Translations under genes and position numbers: made by a program
Part shown: positions 1 to 8,274 of the stretch, in pieces
Position numbering within the stretch: the stretch's first letter is position 1
Layout: the number at the start of each line of letters is the position of its first letter
DNA from: a virus
Strand: one strand, 5' to 3'
Virus record (IMG/VR): IMGVR_UViG_3300042465_004100
Location: 1 to 21,368 of that record
DNA: 21,368 nt
The notes under the pieces: generated by a model
Databases searched by the model: none
What the model was told of the DNA's origin: nothing
Seen by the model: the letters and a program-made list of their open reading frames with translations, nothing else

Positions 1-18
1 TGCATTTGTTGAAGACAT
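1..18 (-). CDS. Start of next virion gene, probably major capsid protein (partial)
   Basis: Only the first six codons (MSSTNA) are in the window; the gene runs off the low-coordinate edge. The ATG at 18-16 is preceded by GGAG with an 8-base spacer, a good Shine-Dalgarno site, and starts 32 bases after the stop of the preceding gene. The order terminase, portal, scaffold, then this gene is the usual place for the major capsid protein in tailed phages. That assignment is an inference from position only; the six residues carry no family signature. Confidence 0.5.
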
Positions 19-50
19 ATTAGTCACTCCAAATCATGGTTCAGAATCCA

Positions 51-590
51 TCACCGGAACACGGGGATGGGCATAGGTTTATCAAGTTCACTGATGCCTT
101 CACCTTCAATCTGACCAAGACGCCTGCCATTACTGTCTCGCCCCATCGTCTGCTCAGCCTGAACGCGAATTTTGTCCGCTTCATCCTGAGGAGCATGATG
201 GTGCAACTCTGCCATGATGTCCTGATAAACTTCCTCAGGCAACTTGTAGAGCAACATTTCATTACAAGCGACGAATCCAGTGTGCTCACCGGCTTTAACT
301 TTATAGTTCTCAAAGCCCGGAACCTCTTCAATCCTTACTGGTTCGTAACCCATGCGAATTCGCTTGTGGATAGGGTCGTACCCATTGGTCGTTGAAAGCC
401 AACATACGTGAAATCCCGGAATATCCGGAGGTTTTGGAAGGGACTCTTGAATCCATTCCGAACTGAACATCCTACGACGTTCTTGCGCGCTCGCCAGTTT
501 CTCAGTTGCTGAACCGCGTTCACTATCCTGCTGTGCGCGGGATTCACGGCCACCACCTGAAAGGTCTTTTTTCAATCGGTCATCTCTCAT
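51..590 (-). CDS. Conserved phage protein of unknown function, between scaffold and capsid genes
   Basis: A 179-residue soluble protein. The first 45 residues are hydrophilic and charged with Arg, Lys, Ser and Glu. A compact mixed region follows, with a WLSTTNGYDPIHKRIRMGYEP segment near residues 64-84 and FVACNEMLLYKLPEE near 106-120, then a Gln/Glu-rich helix. No signal peptide or membrane segment is visible. It starts 6 bases after the scaffold-like gene and lies directly upstream of the probable capsid gene, so a head-assembly or minor virion role is likely. I recognise this kind of protein from podovirus-like structural clusters but cannot give it a function. The ATG at 590 has only a weak ribosome site, consistent with translational coupling. 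Confidence 0.85.
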   Translation of the reverse strand: MRDDRLKKDLSGGGRESRAQQDSERGSATEKLASAQERRRMFSSEWIQESLPKPPDIPGFHVCWLSTTNGYDPIHKRIRMGYEPVRIEEVPGFENYKVKAGEHTGFVACNEMLLYKLPEEVYQDIMAELHHHAPQDEADKIRVQAEQTMGRDSNGRRLGQIEGEGISELDKPMPIPVFR

Positions 591-596
591 AATCTG

Positions 597-1592
597 TTAC
601 CCCTTGTTCACATTCATGCGGTCATATTCCGCGTATTTACGAATCATCTTGTTACGCTCGGTGATGTTGTCCCATCTACCGGCTTCCTTGATGGCGCGGA
701 CTCGCTCAGGTGACAACCGGAACTCGTTTCCACGAGCTGTCGATTGTGATTCACGGCCTGAACTTGTTACCACGGTGCGAGGTCTCCGATTTGACGACTG
801 ATTGTCGTTGCCGCTATTATAACGGTGCGGCAGGTATTTTGTCAATCTATTATCTAATTCTTCCCAGTACTCGGCAGTCTTCGGATCCCAGCCGTCGGCC
901 ACGAGTGCCTCGTCCACCTTAGTGGCGACTTGAGAGTCCATGTCCTTGCCGTTCGGGTCGTACCAATCGTTTCGAGCCATCCAGTCCGAAGCGTGACGCT
1001 TCAGGAGAGGGTCCGGAGCTTGAGGTACAGAATTACGGGAGGGTTCGGAGGCTACGGCACGCTTCTTGAGTGCTTCGAGTGCCTCCACTTGGCGGCGGGC
1101 TTCATACCACGCCTCTTGCGCCTCGACGACGGAAGTGCCGTCGGCCATCTCGGTGGCCTCTTTCACCTTCATCTTGGCGTACTGAAGTCGTAAATTACCG
1201 TCTTCGATCGCCTTGTCCAGTCGAGCAAGGTCCGAACCGGCCGTGCGCTTTTCCAGAACAGCAAGGCGTTCAGCCATGTGGTCATTCTGACGTTTCAGCG
1301 ATGTGATCAGATGGTTCGACTCATTCGCCTTGGCCTTCTGAAGCTTCTTCTTGAGCTGTCGCTCTTCGCGACGAGCCAGTCGAATAGCTTCGCGCTCGGG
1401 ATCGGCGTGAGGTATATTATCGGCGGGATTATCATCATCGTCGCCGTCATCCGCGTCAACGCGACCACCGGTCCGAAGACCTTCGTCGCCATTGTCGGCG
1501 GTATTCGGTGCTTCGCCATCGGGCAAAGACACCGTTGCGGACCCATCGGGTTCTTCCGCAAGTTGCAAATCGAGTTTATCATTAGGGGTCAT
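597..1592 (-). CDS. Probable capsid scaffolding protein
   Basis: A 331-residue, strongly biased protein. Residues 1-65 are very acidic, with a run of Asp near 48-54. Residues 68-180 are rich in Arg, Lys, Glu, Ala and Leu and look like long coiled-coil helices (RREERQLKKKLQKAK). The C-terminal third carries WDPKTAEYWEELDNRLTKYL and ends in a basic segment. Acidic N-terminus, coiled coil and basic C-terminus are typical of phage scaffolding proteins, and the gene lies between portal and capsid genes where scaffolds usually sit. Its ATG overlaps the stop of the GroES-like gene as ATGA (1589-1592). There is no protease domain. Sequence recognition of scaffolds is weak, so the call rests on composition and position. 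A consensus promoter lies inside its 3' third. Confidence 0.75.
   Translation of the reverse strand: MTPNDKLDLQLAEEPDGSATVSLPDGEAPNTADNGDEGLRTGGRVDADDGDDDDNPADNIPHADPEREAIRLARREERQLKKKLQKAKANESNHLITSLKRQNDHMAERLAVLEKRTAGSDLARLDKAIEDGNLRLQYAKMKVKEATEMADGTSVVEAQEAWYEARRQVEALEALKKRAVASEPSRNSVPQAPDPLLKRHASDWMARNDWYDPNGKDMDSQVATKVDEALVADGWDPKTAEYWEELDNRLTKYLPHRYNSGNDNQSSNRRPRTVVTSSGRESQSTARGNEFRLSPERVRAIKEAGRWDNITERNKMIRKYAEYDRMNVNKG
816..845 (-). promoter_or_regulatory. Consensus promoter inside the scaffold gene
   Basis: On the minus strand TTGACA (845-840), an 18-base spacer and TATAAT (821-816) match the sigma70 consensus at all 12 hexamer positions. The spacer ends GCACCGT, close to the GCACCTGTGT of the early promoters, but lacks the extended -10 TG. 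It lies within codons for LTKYLPHRYN of the scaffold-like protein and would start transcription near 809. That would drive the 179-aa gene and the probable capsid gene. Activity is inferred, not shown. Confidence 0.7.
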
Positions 1593-2023
1593 AAGAAGGC
1601 TTTCACTTTCAAGGGGTCACACGTAACTTTCGCAATTACTTCGTGATCATTAAAAATACTAAAAAGGGCTTTTCCTTCGAGTCCGTCGATTGTGAAAGGT
1701 ACTTCCCAACGGTCTCCGCCCCATTTTGGCATGCGAACATAGTCTCCGACGGAAATCCAGTTGCCCTCGGGCCATGGCTCCATCGTGTCGCGCTTCTTGA
1801 AAGCCAGTGGGCCAAGCATAATCACTTTCGCGACTTGCGTGTTCCACTTCTCTGTTTCCTTCGTTTCTTCTGGCAGTATTAAGCCTGATTTCGTCAGTTT
1901 CTCTGCAACGGCTCTCCATTGCACGAGAATACGTCCACCTACAGGCAAAGCACCGGGGTCAACTGCTGGAAATGCTTCCCGCAACGCGGCTTCATTCGAA
2001 GCTTCCGGTTGTGTGTCACTCAT
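1589..2023 (-). CDS. GroES-like co-chaperonin-fold protein in the head gene cluster
   Basis: A 144-residue protein. From about residue 27 it follows the GroES (Cpn10) pattern: PVGGRILVQ (like PLGDRVLVK), SGLILPEE at 47-54 (like GGIVLPD), AKVIMLGP near 65-72, VGDYVRMPKWGGDRW at 92-106, and FSIFNDHEVIAKV near 121-133 (like YLLMREDDILAVI). Residues 1-26 are an acidic extension absent from bacterial GroES. The in-frame ATG at 2023 is preferred over the one at 2038 because GAGGA lies just upstream and it gives an 8-base ATGAGTGA overlap with the preceding stop. Its place between portal and scaffold suggests a role in folding or assembling capsid protein, either as a partner for host GroEL or as a virion part with a Cpn10 fold. 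Confident on the fold, less on function. Confidence 0.75.
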   Translation of the reverse strand: MSDTQPEASNEAALREAFPAVDPGALPVGGRILVQWRAVAEKLTKSGLILPEETKETEKWNTQVAKVIMLGPLAFKKRDTMEPWPEGNWISVGDYVRMPKWGGDRWEVPFTIDGLEGKALFSIFNDHEVIAKVTCDPLKVKAFL

Positions 2024-2201
2024 TATCATCTTCCTCATTTAAAAGGTCGTTTAAAATTACCAGAGCTTCTTCAAGCCCTTGGTGCTGGCCAACTAAGCGT
2101 TGGTAGGCCTCAAAAGTGACGGCATTGCCGTTCACCAATGACTGCGCGATCGCCGATTTGCGGACCTCAATAGCACCGATGAGGTCACTGACGTATCGCA
2201 T
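2016..2201 (-). CDS. Small helical phage protein of unknown function (61 aa)
   Basis: A 61-residue, mostly helical, acidic-tailed protein with the pattern SLVNGNAVTFEAYQRLVGQ, followed by GLEEALVILNDLLNEEDDNE. Small proteins of this pattern are common next to portal and scaffold genes in podovirus-like genomes, but their role is not known to me. Its ATG shares one base with the stop of the preceding 55-aa gene (TAATG), and its TGA overlaps the GroES-like start. It is therefore part of a tightly coupled head-gene transcript. Confidence 0.8.
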   Translation of the reverse strand: MRYVSDLIGAIEVRKSAIAQSLVNGNAVTFEAYQRLVGQHQGLEEALVILNDLLNEEDDNE

Positions 2202-2368
2202 TATTTCTTTTTAGCTTGCGCTAATGCACCACCACCACGCTTTGGTGCACTGGGCGTCTTCGCGGGTTCTTTTGCACCAAGCGAGGAACCGTCGAGCTTC
2301 GCGCCCATGGCCATTCGTTTGTGGTAAGGTACGTTGATGCCCATCTGTTCTTGATCACTAGTAGCCAT
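2201..2368 (-). CDS. Very small basic protein downstream of portal (55 aa)
   Basis: A 55-residue reading frame filling the space between the portal and the 61-aa gene. The ATG at 2368 follows the portal stop by a single base and is preceded by TAGGAG at good spacing; the TAA overlaps the next ATG as TAATG. The product begins MATSDQEQMGINVPYHKRMA, has several Gly, Pro and Ala residues, and ends in a basic GALAQAKKK tail. The perfect fit between neighbours, the ribosome site and the coupling make it a real gene despite its size. I do not recognise a family. A small DNA- or head-associated protein is possible from its charge, but that is a guess. Confidence 0.75.
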   Translation of the reverse strand: MATSDQEQMGINVPYHKRMAMGAKLDGSSLGAKEPAKTPSAPKRGGGALAQAKKK

Positions 2369-2369
2369 G

Positions 2370-4868
2370 TTACACTCCTAAAGTTCGTTGTGCGCTCTCT
2401 TGCGCGGCCAATGCAGTTTGCTCCTGCTCGCTCTTCAGAACTGCCGCGTCTTGCGTCAATTCTGCAGTCTTGATCCGTTCTTCGGTCAAGTTGTCCGATG
2501 CGTTCAGCGCGATTTTGATCTGCTGTTCGCGGTTTTTGCTCAGTGCGTCGTTTTTCAGACGCTCTTCTTGCAACGCCAGTTCTTTCGCGTCGCGCTCTGC
2601 ACGTCGTTTGGTCTCGGCCATCGATGTCTGGAGGATCACCTGATCCGATCCATCCATCTGTGGCTTCGGTTTAAGATTCTGCACAGTCTCCAAGATCTTT
2701 TGCATTGCGGGCATAACCTTCGCGAACGCCTCTTTCGCGTCCATCTGGGTATGCTGGGACGCCAGCGCGTACAGCTTGTCGATCTCTCCGGTGATTCCCG
2801 CAATGTCGTAATCCTTCACGGGACGGCCAAGCGATTCCTCGACGTAGCCGTTCATGTGGCCGAGATACCACAGCATCAAGTGTTGCTTAAAGTGCTCAAG
2901 GAAAGCGGGTAAGAACGCTGGCGCGATAATCGGATTGGACCCAAGCATCGGGTTCAGTGCGAAATCGAGGTGGCTCTGAATATGCGCCAGCTGGTTCTGA
3001 TGTGGGTACGCAAACGCGGCGCGCCCAATCGACATCGCCGCATTCTCTTCTGCCGCATTGATCTCCATCGGCTCGGCCGTTGCGGGCATCAGCTCCTGCA
3101 CGTTCGGTATCTTCATCTGCTTCAACGCACGCTGGACGACCGCCCGACGATCGAAAAGATCAGGGTACTTGTCCATGTAGGCCATCACCGCTTGGGTCTG
3201 GGCCATCCGCTGAGTCTCGGAGAATATGTGCGGATCGCTCACCGGTATCACGTCGGTGTTTCGATTGAAGTCTTCGCGTCGGATGTCCAGCTCTTGGACC
3301 ACGTCGCCCATTCGCATTTCTTCCAAGTACCAGCGATTGATACGCTGAAGTACCTTCAGAACACGCGATTGAGAGTCGTGCAGTCGTGCGTGAATCGCTG
3401 AGAATACTTTCGAACCCTGCTCGATCAACGCCTGAGTAGTGCCAACTGGTGTGTTGGCATTCAACTCCGCGATCTTCTCCTCGGAGGTGGTCACCACACC
3501 CTTAGCGGCGTCCGTCAGGAAGCCCACGAGCTTGAAGAGCACTTCGCTCGGCGGGTTGAAAGGCATTGGCATCGCGATTTTGCGAATGTCGTCAACGCCC
3601 GGAGCACCTTCGATCTCGGTAATTTGTGTCACCTCGACGTTCTGCGACTGTCCAGAGATCTTTGCGCCCTTGATTTTGAGCATCGTGGCGGCGTTGTTAA
3701 TGTGTGCTGTGTCCAGTAGAGCACGCAGACCACCGGTAATAGCGGCAGAAAGACCACCAATGAGATGAGGCAGTCCAATAGCGTACGCACCACGCCATGG
3801 GATGAACTTGAATTCGATGATATGATCGAGCTTCGCCATGGCTTCATCGCCTTGCTCCCAGTTCCGGTACATACCGACGACTTCCGTGTTGTTCTCGTCG
3901 ATCATCAAAATGTAAGGGGCCAATTCGCCTTTTGAGTGCGAATCATCGTCTTCAGCGATAAACGCATAAATGTGGTACACACGACGCAGTCCATCGGTGT
4001 CGTCACTCCACTGTCTACCCTCGATCTTGTTATTCGCCTTCTCGGGAGACGTCGGCTCGGGTTCCATGCTAGCACGAGTGAACGTGACGTCGCGATACAG
4101 ACCCGACGACATACGCGACTCGAATTCCTGCTGGGTGATGTCTTGCACCTCAGTCACACGTTGTGCAGTGTAGAAATTACCAGCGGAGAAAGGCAGTAGG
4201 ATGTTATCAATCGGCACAAACTCCGCGCAAGGTCTCTTCTTGCGATCGTCGTACCAGAGCTTCATGAACTGCGAGCCGCCGAGTGGTAACTGCGTGAGCA
4301 TCTGCTCCTGCTCGTCGCGGAATTCCTCGATCTGCTCGGTGAGTTGCCAATTCATGAAATCGCGTTTGCGCTCGGCCCGTTTCGTTTCCTCTTCGGTGAC
4401 TTCGCCCAGTATGTTCGTGCGCACTGGACCATCCGGCGGGAACAGCTCCTTAATGGCACGCGACTCGAAATCGATACAGGCTTCAGCCATGACGGGGTGC
4501 ACCACTTTGCTGGCACCTTGGAACTGCGCACCGCCGGGGGCGTCGTGCCCAAGGCCAGTGCGTTTGAGTCCCTCTTCGTACTGCTTGTCGCGGTCTTTGC
4601 GTGCCTCTTTGTCCTTCTCGATCAGACCGAGGTAGTGCATCGCGAGCTTGTCGAGCTTCCACGGGTCGAGATCGTCGGCCAAATTCGCGTAGAAGTCTTG
4701 GTCCTCGTTCGGCCCTTTGAATTCGTCCATGCGAACGATAGCCGAACCGTCCGGTTGCTCTTCCACTTCCGCGTACGGGTCCTCCATGTCGAGGTCGAAC
4801 ACCATGCCCGCCGTGTCCTCAGGACCTGCGGGTGCTTCCATCTGCGGTTGTGGGAATTCAGTTGCCAT
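2370..4868 (-). CDS. Portal protein, SU10-like
   Basis: An 832-residue protein forming the dodecameric vertex through which DNA enters and leaves the head. The N-terminus (about 1-60) is acidic. The signature stretch is at about 100-150: YEEGLKRTGLG, then GASKVVHPVMAEACIDFESR, then AIKELFPPDGPV, typical of the SU10-type portal family. The middle (about 195-265) has QLPLGGSQFMKLWYDD and FVPIDNILLP. The region GLSAAITGGLRALLDTAHINN (near 382) and LIEQGSKVFSAIHARLHDSQ (near 480) fit the helical stem and wing. The C-terminus is a long Gln/Glu/Lys-rich coiled coil. The length suits this large-portal family. It lies two genes after the large terminase. The start at 4868 has only AAGG as a ribosome site, and 31 bases separate it from the preceding stop. 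Confidence 0.92.
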   Translation of the reverse strand: MATEFPQPQMEAPAGPEDTAGMVFDLDMEDPYAEVEEQPDGSAIVRMDEFKGPNEDQDFYANLADDLDPWKLDKLAMHYLGLIEKDKEARKDRDKQYEEGLKRTGLGHDAPGGAQFQGASKVVHPVMAEACIDFESRAIKELFPPDGPVRTNILGEVTEEETKRAERKRDFMNWQLTEQIEEFRDEQEQMLTQLPLGGSQFMKLWYDDRKKRPCAEFVPIDNILLPFSAGNFYTAQRVTEVQDITQQEFESRMSSGLYRDVTFTRASMEPEPTSPEKANNKIEGRQWSDDTDGLRRVYHIYAFIAEDDDSHSKGELAPYILMIDENNTEVVGMYRNWEQGDEAMAKLDHIIEFKFIPWRGAYAIGLPHLIGGLSAAITGGLRALLDTAHINNAATMLKIKGAKISGQSQNVEVTQITEIEGAPGVDDIRKIAMPMPFNPPSEVLFKLVGFLTDAAKGVVTTSEEKIAELNANTPVGTTQALIEQGSKVFSAIHARLHDSQSRVLKVLQRINRWYLEEMRMGDVVQELDIRREDFNRNTDVIPVSDPHIFSETQRMAQTQAVMAYMDKYPDLFDRRAVVQRALKQMKIPNVQELMPATAEPMEINAAEENAAMSIGRAAFAYPHQNQLAHIQSHLDFALNPMLGSNPIIAPAFLPAFLEHFKQHLMLWYLGHMNGYVEESLGRPVKDYDIAGITGEIDKLYALASQHTQMDAKEAFAKVMPAMQKILETVQNLKPKPQMDGSDQVILQTSMAETKRRAERDAKELALQEERLKNDALSKNREQQIKIALNASDNLTEERIKTAELTQDAAVLKSEQEQTALAAQESAQRTLGV

Positions 4869-4899
4869 AGTCAGCCTTTAATATGCGATTTTAACACGA

Positions 4900-6231
4900 C
4901 TAGCGGTTGCCGATAATTTCCCAGATCTTTGGGTCACCACGCAAGAACATTTCCACTTCGTCTTCGCCTCTCAATACACCACGCCCCAGCGCATTCTCAA
5001 TCGACTGCATCGAGAAATCGCGTGATGCATCTTTCAATTCTTCGTACTTCTTCGGAGCCAGACCCCTCATCGCCCGAAGCTCAGGGCGTGCGGCCATGAT
5101 CGATGGCTTCTCTTGTGCGGCGAGCAAATCGCGCATCACGTCGGACGGCGAGAGCAAATCGTCCTCGTAATCCATGCGGAACGGGTTTTTGTAATTGCGG
5201 TATGTCTCTTCAAGTTGAAATAATTCGTCCGCGTTCGGCACTTTACTGCGCACAAAATTCAGCGCATCGCTTAACTTCATGCCTTTTTCAGCGGCTTGGG
5301 CCAGTAATGGGGCGATCATGCTCGGCGGCAAAGCTGTGGGAGCGGCCGCAGATTCTGCGACTTTGGCCACATTGCCAAGAGCACTTAAACCACCGAGATC
5401 GGGCAACATTCCGCGCATCGCCTGACCCGCCGCTGTCTGCAACACTTCGCGCCTCGACATCGGCGTTTCGCTGATCGATTTGAGTGTGGACTTTGCCGCG
5501 CCTTTGCCGGGATCAATGGTCACGGATTTCTCGGTAATGGCTGGCGCATTTTTGAACATATCTTTGTCCATCTTCGCGAGTGGGAAATCCGCCGCCTTGC
5601 CAAGGCCGAGAAATCCACGGCGTGCGAGGTCTGGCTTGTCACCGAGCTTGACGCCCTTTTGCATCATCTCCGCCGCCATCTGGTCCAGCGTCTTTTTCGC
5701 CGAGCCGCCTTTGTTAAACGGCTGTGCAGTGGGAATGAATCGTCCACCGTCGGCCATGTCGGGCGTGGAGAAATCGATCGCGCCGCCATTGGCGAATTTC
5801 CTCTTCTTAGGTGCGGCACTCATGAACTGCTGGGCCGACATCGGCGCTTCTTCGAAATCGCGACGGCGTGTCGCGGTCGTTGGACTGTATGGGTCGCTTC
5901 CTTGACGAACGTATGCGTCCATCATCGCCCTGAGCATTTGGTTGTTCATCGTCGGCTTATCAGGATGAACACCAAACACCCGAGGGTCCGGGTAATCGAG
6001 CTTGAACTTGATCTCTTCCCACGTCTGCGGATCGATCGTTGGCGGCCTTGGTGCACTGGCTGGTCCACGACGTCTGGCCAGCTCCTCATCGTGACCCTCA
6101 TTCGTGCCCGTGGCTCCTAGTGCGGCGTACACTGGTATAGCGTTGCGCAATCCGGCGAACAACGTGAGAACATCGGCGGGTTGGAGTGACGCTTTGAGAT
6201 CGTCAAGTATGTCGGCGTAATTATTGGGCAT
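4900..6231 (-). CDS. Unknown 443-aa phage protein between terminase and portal
   Basis: A 443-residue protein with no family I can name. It looks multi-part: a helical N-terminal region with LQPADVLTLFAGLRNAIPVYAALG (15-38), a low-complexity middle rich in Lys, Gly, Ala and Pro with short Gly-Gly turns (FANGGAIDF, ADGGRF, NKGGSAKK) around 145-180, and a helical C-terminal half with LAAQEKPSIMAARPELRAMR near 369-388. A hydrophobic but not clearly membrane-spanning stretch lies at about 270-320. Gly-Gly turns of this kind occur in podovirus internal virion proteins, so a head-internal or ejection role is possible. Its ATG overlaps the terminase stop by 11 bases with GAGG upstream, so it is co-translated with packaging genes. 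Confidence 0.8.
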   Translation of the reverse strand: MPNNYADILDDLKASLQPADVLTLFAGLRNAIPVYAALGATGTNEGHDEELARRRGPASAPRPPTIDPQTWEEIKFKLDYPDPRVFGVHPDKPTMNNQMLRAMMDAYVRQGSDPYSPTTATRRRDFEEAPMSAQQFMSAAPKKRKFANGGAIDFSTPDMADGGRFIPTAQPFNKGGSAKKTLDQMAAEMMQKGVKLGDKPDLARRGFLGLGKAADFPLAKMDKDMFKNAPAITEKSVTIDPGKGAAKSTLKSISETPMSRREVLQTAAGQAMRGMLPDLGGLSALGNVAKVAESAAAPTALPPSMIAPLLAQAAEKGMKLSDALNFVRSKVPNADELFQLEETYRNYKNPFRMDYEDDLLSPSDVMRDLLAAQEKPSIMAARPELRAMRGLAPKKYEELKDASRDFSMQSIENALGRGVLRGEDEVEMFLRGDPKIWEIIGNR

Positions 6232-7657
6232 AAGGGTTGCCTCGGTTGGGTCGGTATTCGTCGTCCACGTAATCGTTGTCCGGTGGGATCGGATCGATCT
6301 GCAGGAACGACATATCTTTCAGCAATCGCAACGCTTGAGACAGCGTGTCGGTCAAATCGTCCCGATCTGCCTCGGGGAATGAGCAGACTTGGGACACTAG
6401 CGGCTCTGCCCAGTCGCGTGGCTGGCCCCGGTGGACAAGCGACTCGGGAATGTAGACGCGGCCGTGTGCGATGATGTTTGCCACCAAATGCAAACGCTGT
6501 ACTTTGTCAGCGCGGCCCGGGTTGTAGGCGCGGCAAGGCACACCAGCACGTTGCAAGTCCTGCAAAATGCTAATGCCCGAGGCTTTGTCCTCCACGAGCA
6601 CGAGGTCCACCTTTTTGCCGGGTTCGCCGTAGATGGAGCCGTACTCGTCGATGATCTTGGGCCGCAGGTCTGGGTACGCGAGGAAGTCCTCCCAGCAGTC
6701 GATGAGCATCGCGCAAAGCCCGGTGTCCTCATTCGGCCGAAAGATGCCCCACACTGAGCACGCAGTCGGATCGTTTTGCGTCTTTTCCGTGTACGCGCAG
6801 TCGTAAGACTGGAGCACGTAAATGAACTCGGGCAATGGCTTGTTCGCGTCCCACAGCTTGAACCACTCGCGCTTGACGATGCCGTAGTCTTCGGGGTCGA
6901 TGACCTCCGCGTACAGCTCTTGCCGCCCAATGCGTGTGCCCTCGTACTGCGACACGATTTCATCACGAAACGTGGGTGCGAGGTTATTAAAATTCTCGTG
7001 TGTCGTGCCCGTGGTTACGTACACGCGGTCCTCGTTAATCAAGCGACGGACGATCGGGATGGGCTTGGGCGTCGTGGTGATGCAAACGCGGGGCTTTTGC
7101 CCAAGTCGTAGGCCGAACATCAAGTTGGACCACATATCCTCCGCGTTGCGGAATTTCGCCAGTTCGTCCACCCACGCCAAATCGTGCTGTGGTCCCCGCA
7201 GTGTCTCGGGGTCGTTGTCCGAATAGATCGTGGCGATCGCACCGTTGGGCCACTCCAGTCGCCGCTTCGATGGGACGAACACTGGTTTGCACTTGGGATG
7301 CGAGATGGCCAAAATGCCGGACTCGCCTTCCACCATAACGTCGCGTGCGTCACCCGCGTCTTCGGCGATCAGTGCAATACGGCCCGCCAGTCCGTTTTCG
7401 GCGTGGTAGCGCACGAATTCGGCACCACACCGGGTCTTTCCCCAGCCACGTCCGGCGAGGATCATCCAGATGGTCCAGTCGTCCCCGGGTGGAATAAGCT
7501 GGTTGGGCCGTGCCCACGTTTGCCAGTCGTAAAAGAGTTCGAGTGCTTCGCGGTCCGACAGTTCGTCCACGAACTCGTGCCAGTTCGCCGAGTCGACAAT
7601 CGTCGACTTTTTACTCCGCCTTTGAGCGCGAGTTAAGACGTTGGGCAAGGCGATCAC
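6221..7657 (-). CDS. Terminase large subunit (packaging ATPase and nuclease)
   Basis: A 478-residue DNA-packaging motor. The ATPase domain has Walker A LAGRGWGKTR at 67-76, Walker B and catalytic Glu DLAWVDEL at 159-166, and the coupling motif TTTPKP at 194-199. The nuclease domain has the expected acidic residues: Asp286 (LQSYDCAYT), Asp357 in LVEDKASG, and Asp434/Asp437 in RDDLTDTLSQ. I chose GTG at 7657 because GAGG lies 6-7 bases upstream; a TTG at 7669 would add four residues. The gene overlaps the small terminase gene by 47 bases, an unusually long overlap. It acts with the small subunit and portal to cut and pump DNA into proheads. Length and motifs are normal for TerL. Confidence 0.95.
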   Translation of the reverse strand: MIALPNVLTRAQRRSKKSTIVDSANWHEFVDELSDREALELFYDWQTWARPNQLIPPGDDWTIWMILAGRGWGKTRCGAEFVRYHAENGLAGRIALIAEDAGDARDVMVEGESGILAISHPKCKPVFVPSKRRLEWPNGAIATIYSDNDPETLRGPQHDLAWVDELAKFRNAEDMWSNLMFGLRLGQKPRVCITTTPKPIPIVRRLINEDRVYVTTGTTHENFNNLAPTFRDEIVSQYEGTRIGRQELYAEVIDPEDYGIVKREWFKLWDANKPLPEFIYVLQSYDCAYTEKTQNDPTACSVWGIFRPNEDTGLCAMLIDCWEDFLAYPDLRPKIIDEYGSIYGEPGKKVDLVLVEDKASGISILQDLQRAGVPCRAYNPGRADKVQRLHLVANIIAHGRVYIPESLVHRGQPRDWAEPLVSQVCSFPEADRDDLTDTLSQALRLLKDMSFLQIDPIPPDNDYVDDEYRPNRGNPYAQ

Positions 7658-8270
7658 GGAGACCCTCAATGTTGATGTTCGAGTCCAGCTGGCCCGACAC
7701 GTTCATGTTGACGTCTTTCGAGCGGAATTTCGCGTCGTACCCCATGAGCGTGAACTGGAGCAGTGAATCACTGAACTTTTTCACAGTGTCGCCCGTTTTG
7801 ACGCCCTGATGCACGATCGGCTCGTCGTGTCCCACGACAGAGCGACGGTACGCTTCGGCACGCATCGTATCGACCATTTCTTCCTGAATGCTGTCCATGA
7901 TGCCGTCGAACAGCTTGTGGTCACCGCGCCAGCCGATCAGCGTTTGCCGATGGATGCCCGCCGTGTTGTACGCATGGCGCAGTGAGAAACGCGATTCGGG
8001 TGGACCATCACGGAATTCGGCGATAATCTGTAGCATTTTGTATGCCTTTGTCTCCTCGAGCAATGCAAGCTCGTCCGTTGCCGTGATGCTTGGGTCGTTG
8101 CATGTGGGAGAGTGGGACATAAGGCACGAGGGGCTGGGCGGGTGTCGCACGCGGTCACGCACCACAGCGTCCAGCAGTGTTTGCACAGAAATCCCAGCAC
8201 GACGCTCGTATTCGGCAATCGTCTCAGGTCCGATGTCTTTTAGCAGTTTGCGTTCGTCAGGTAAGGCCAT
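7611..8270 (-). CDS. Terminase small subunit (DNA recognition)
   Basis: A 219-residue protein directly before TerL. Residues about 95-120 (FSLRHAYNTAGIHRQTLIGW) form a plausible helix-turn-helix, the DNA-recognition part of TerS. A helical oligomerisation region follows (IQEEMVDTMRAEAYRRSV, 128-145), then a likely C-terminal beta segment (DEPIVHQGVKTGDTVKKF) and a basic tail. The ATG at 8270 is the best start, but it has no clear Shine-Dalgarno. The frame stays open upstream to 8459, so an N-terminal extension cannot be excluded. The extension has a Cys-rich piece (YCVLCGICG) and starts inside a repeat cluster, so I judge it non-coding. The repeat-rich region just upstream is a candidate binding site for this protein. 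Confidence 0.82.
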   Translation of the reverse strand: MALPDERKLLKDIGPETIAEYERRAGISVQTLLDAVVRDRVRHPPSPSCLMSHSPTCNDPSITATDELALLEETKAYKMLQIIAEFRDGPPESRFSLRHAYNTAGIHRQTLIGWRGDHKLFDGIMDSIQEEMVDTMRAEAYRRSVVGHDEPIVHQGVKTGDTVKKFSDSLLQFTLMGYDAKFRSKDVNMNVSGQLDSNINIEGLRDRLAQRLNSRSKAE

Positions 8271-8274
8271 GGAG

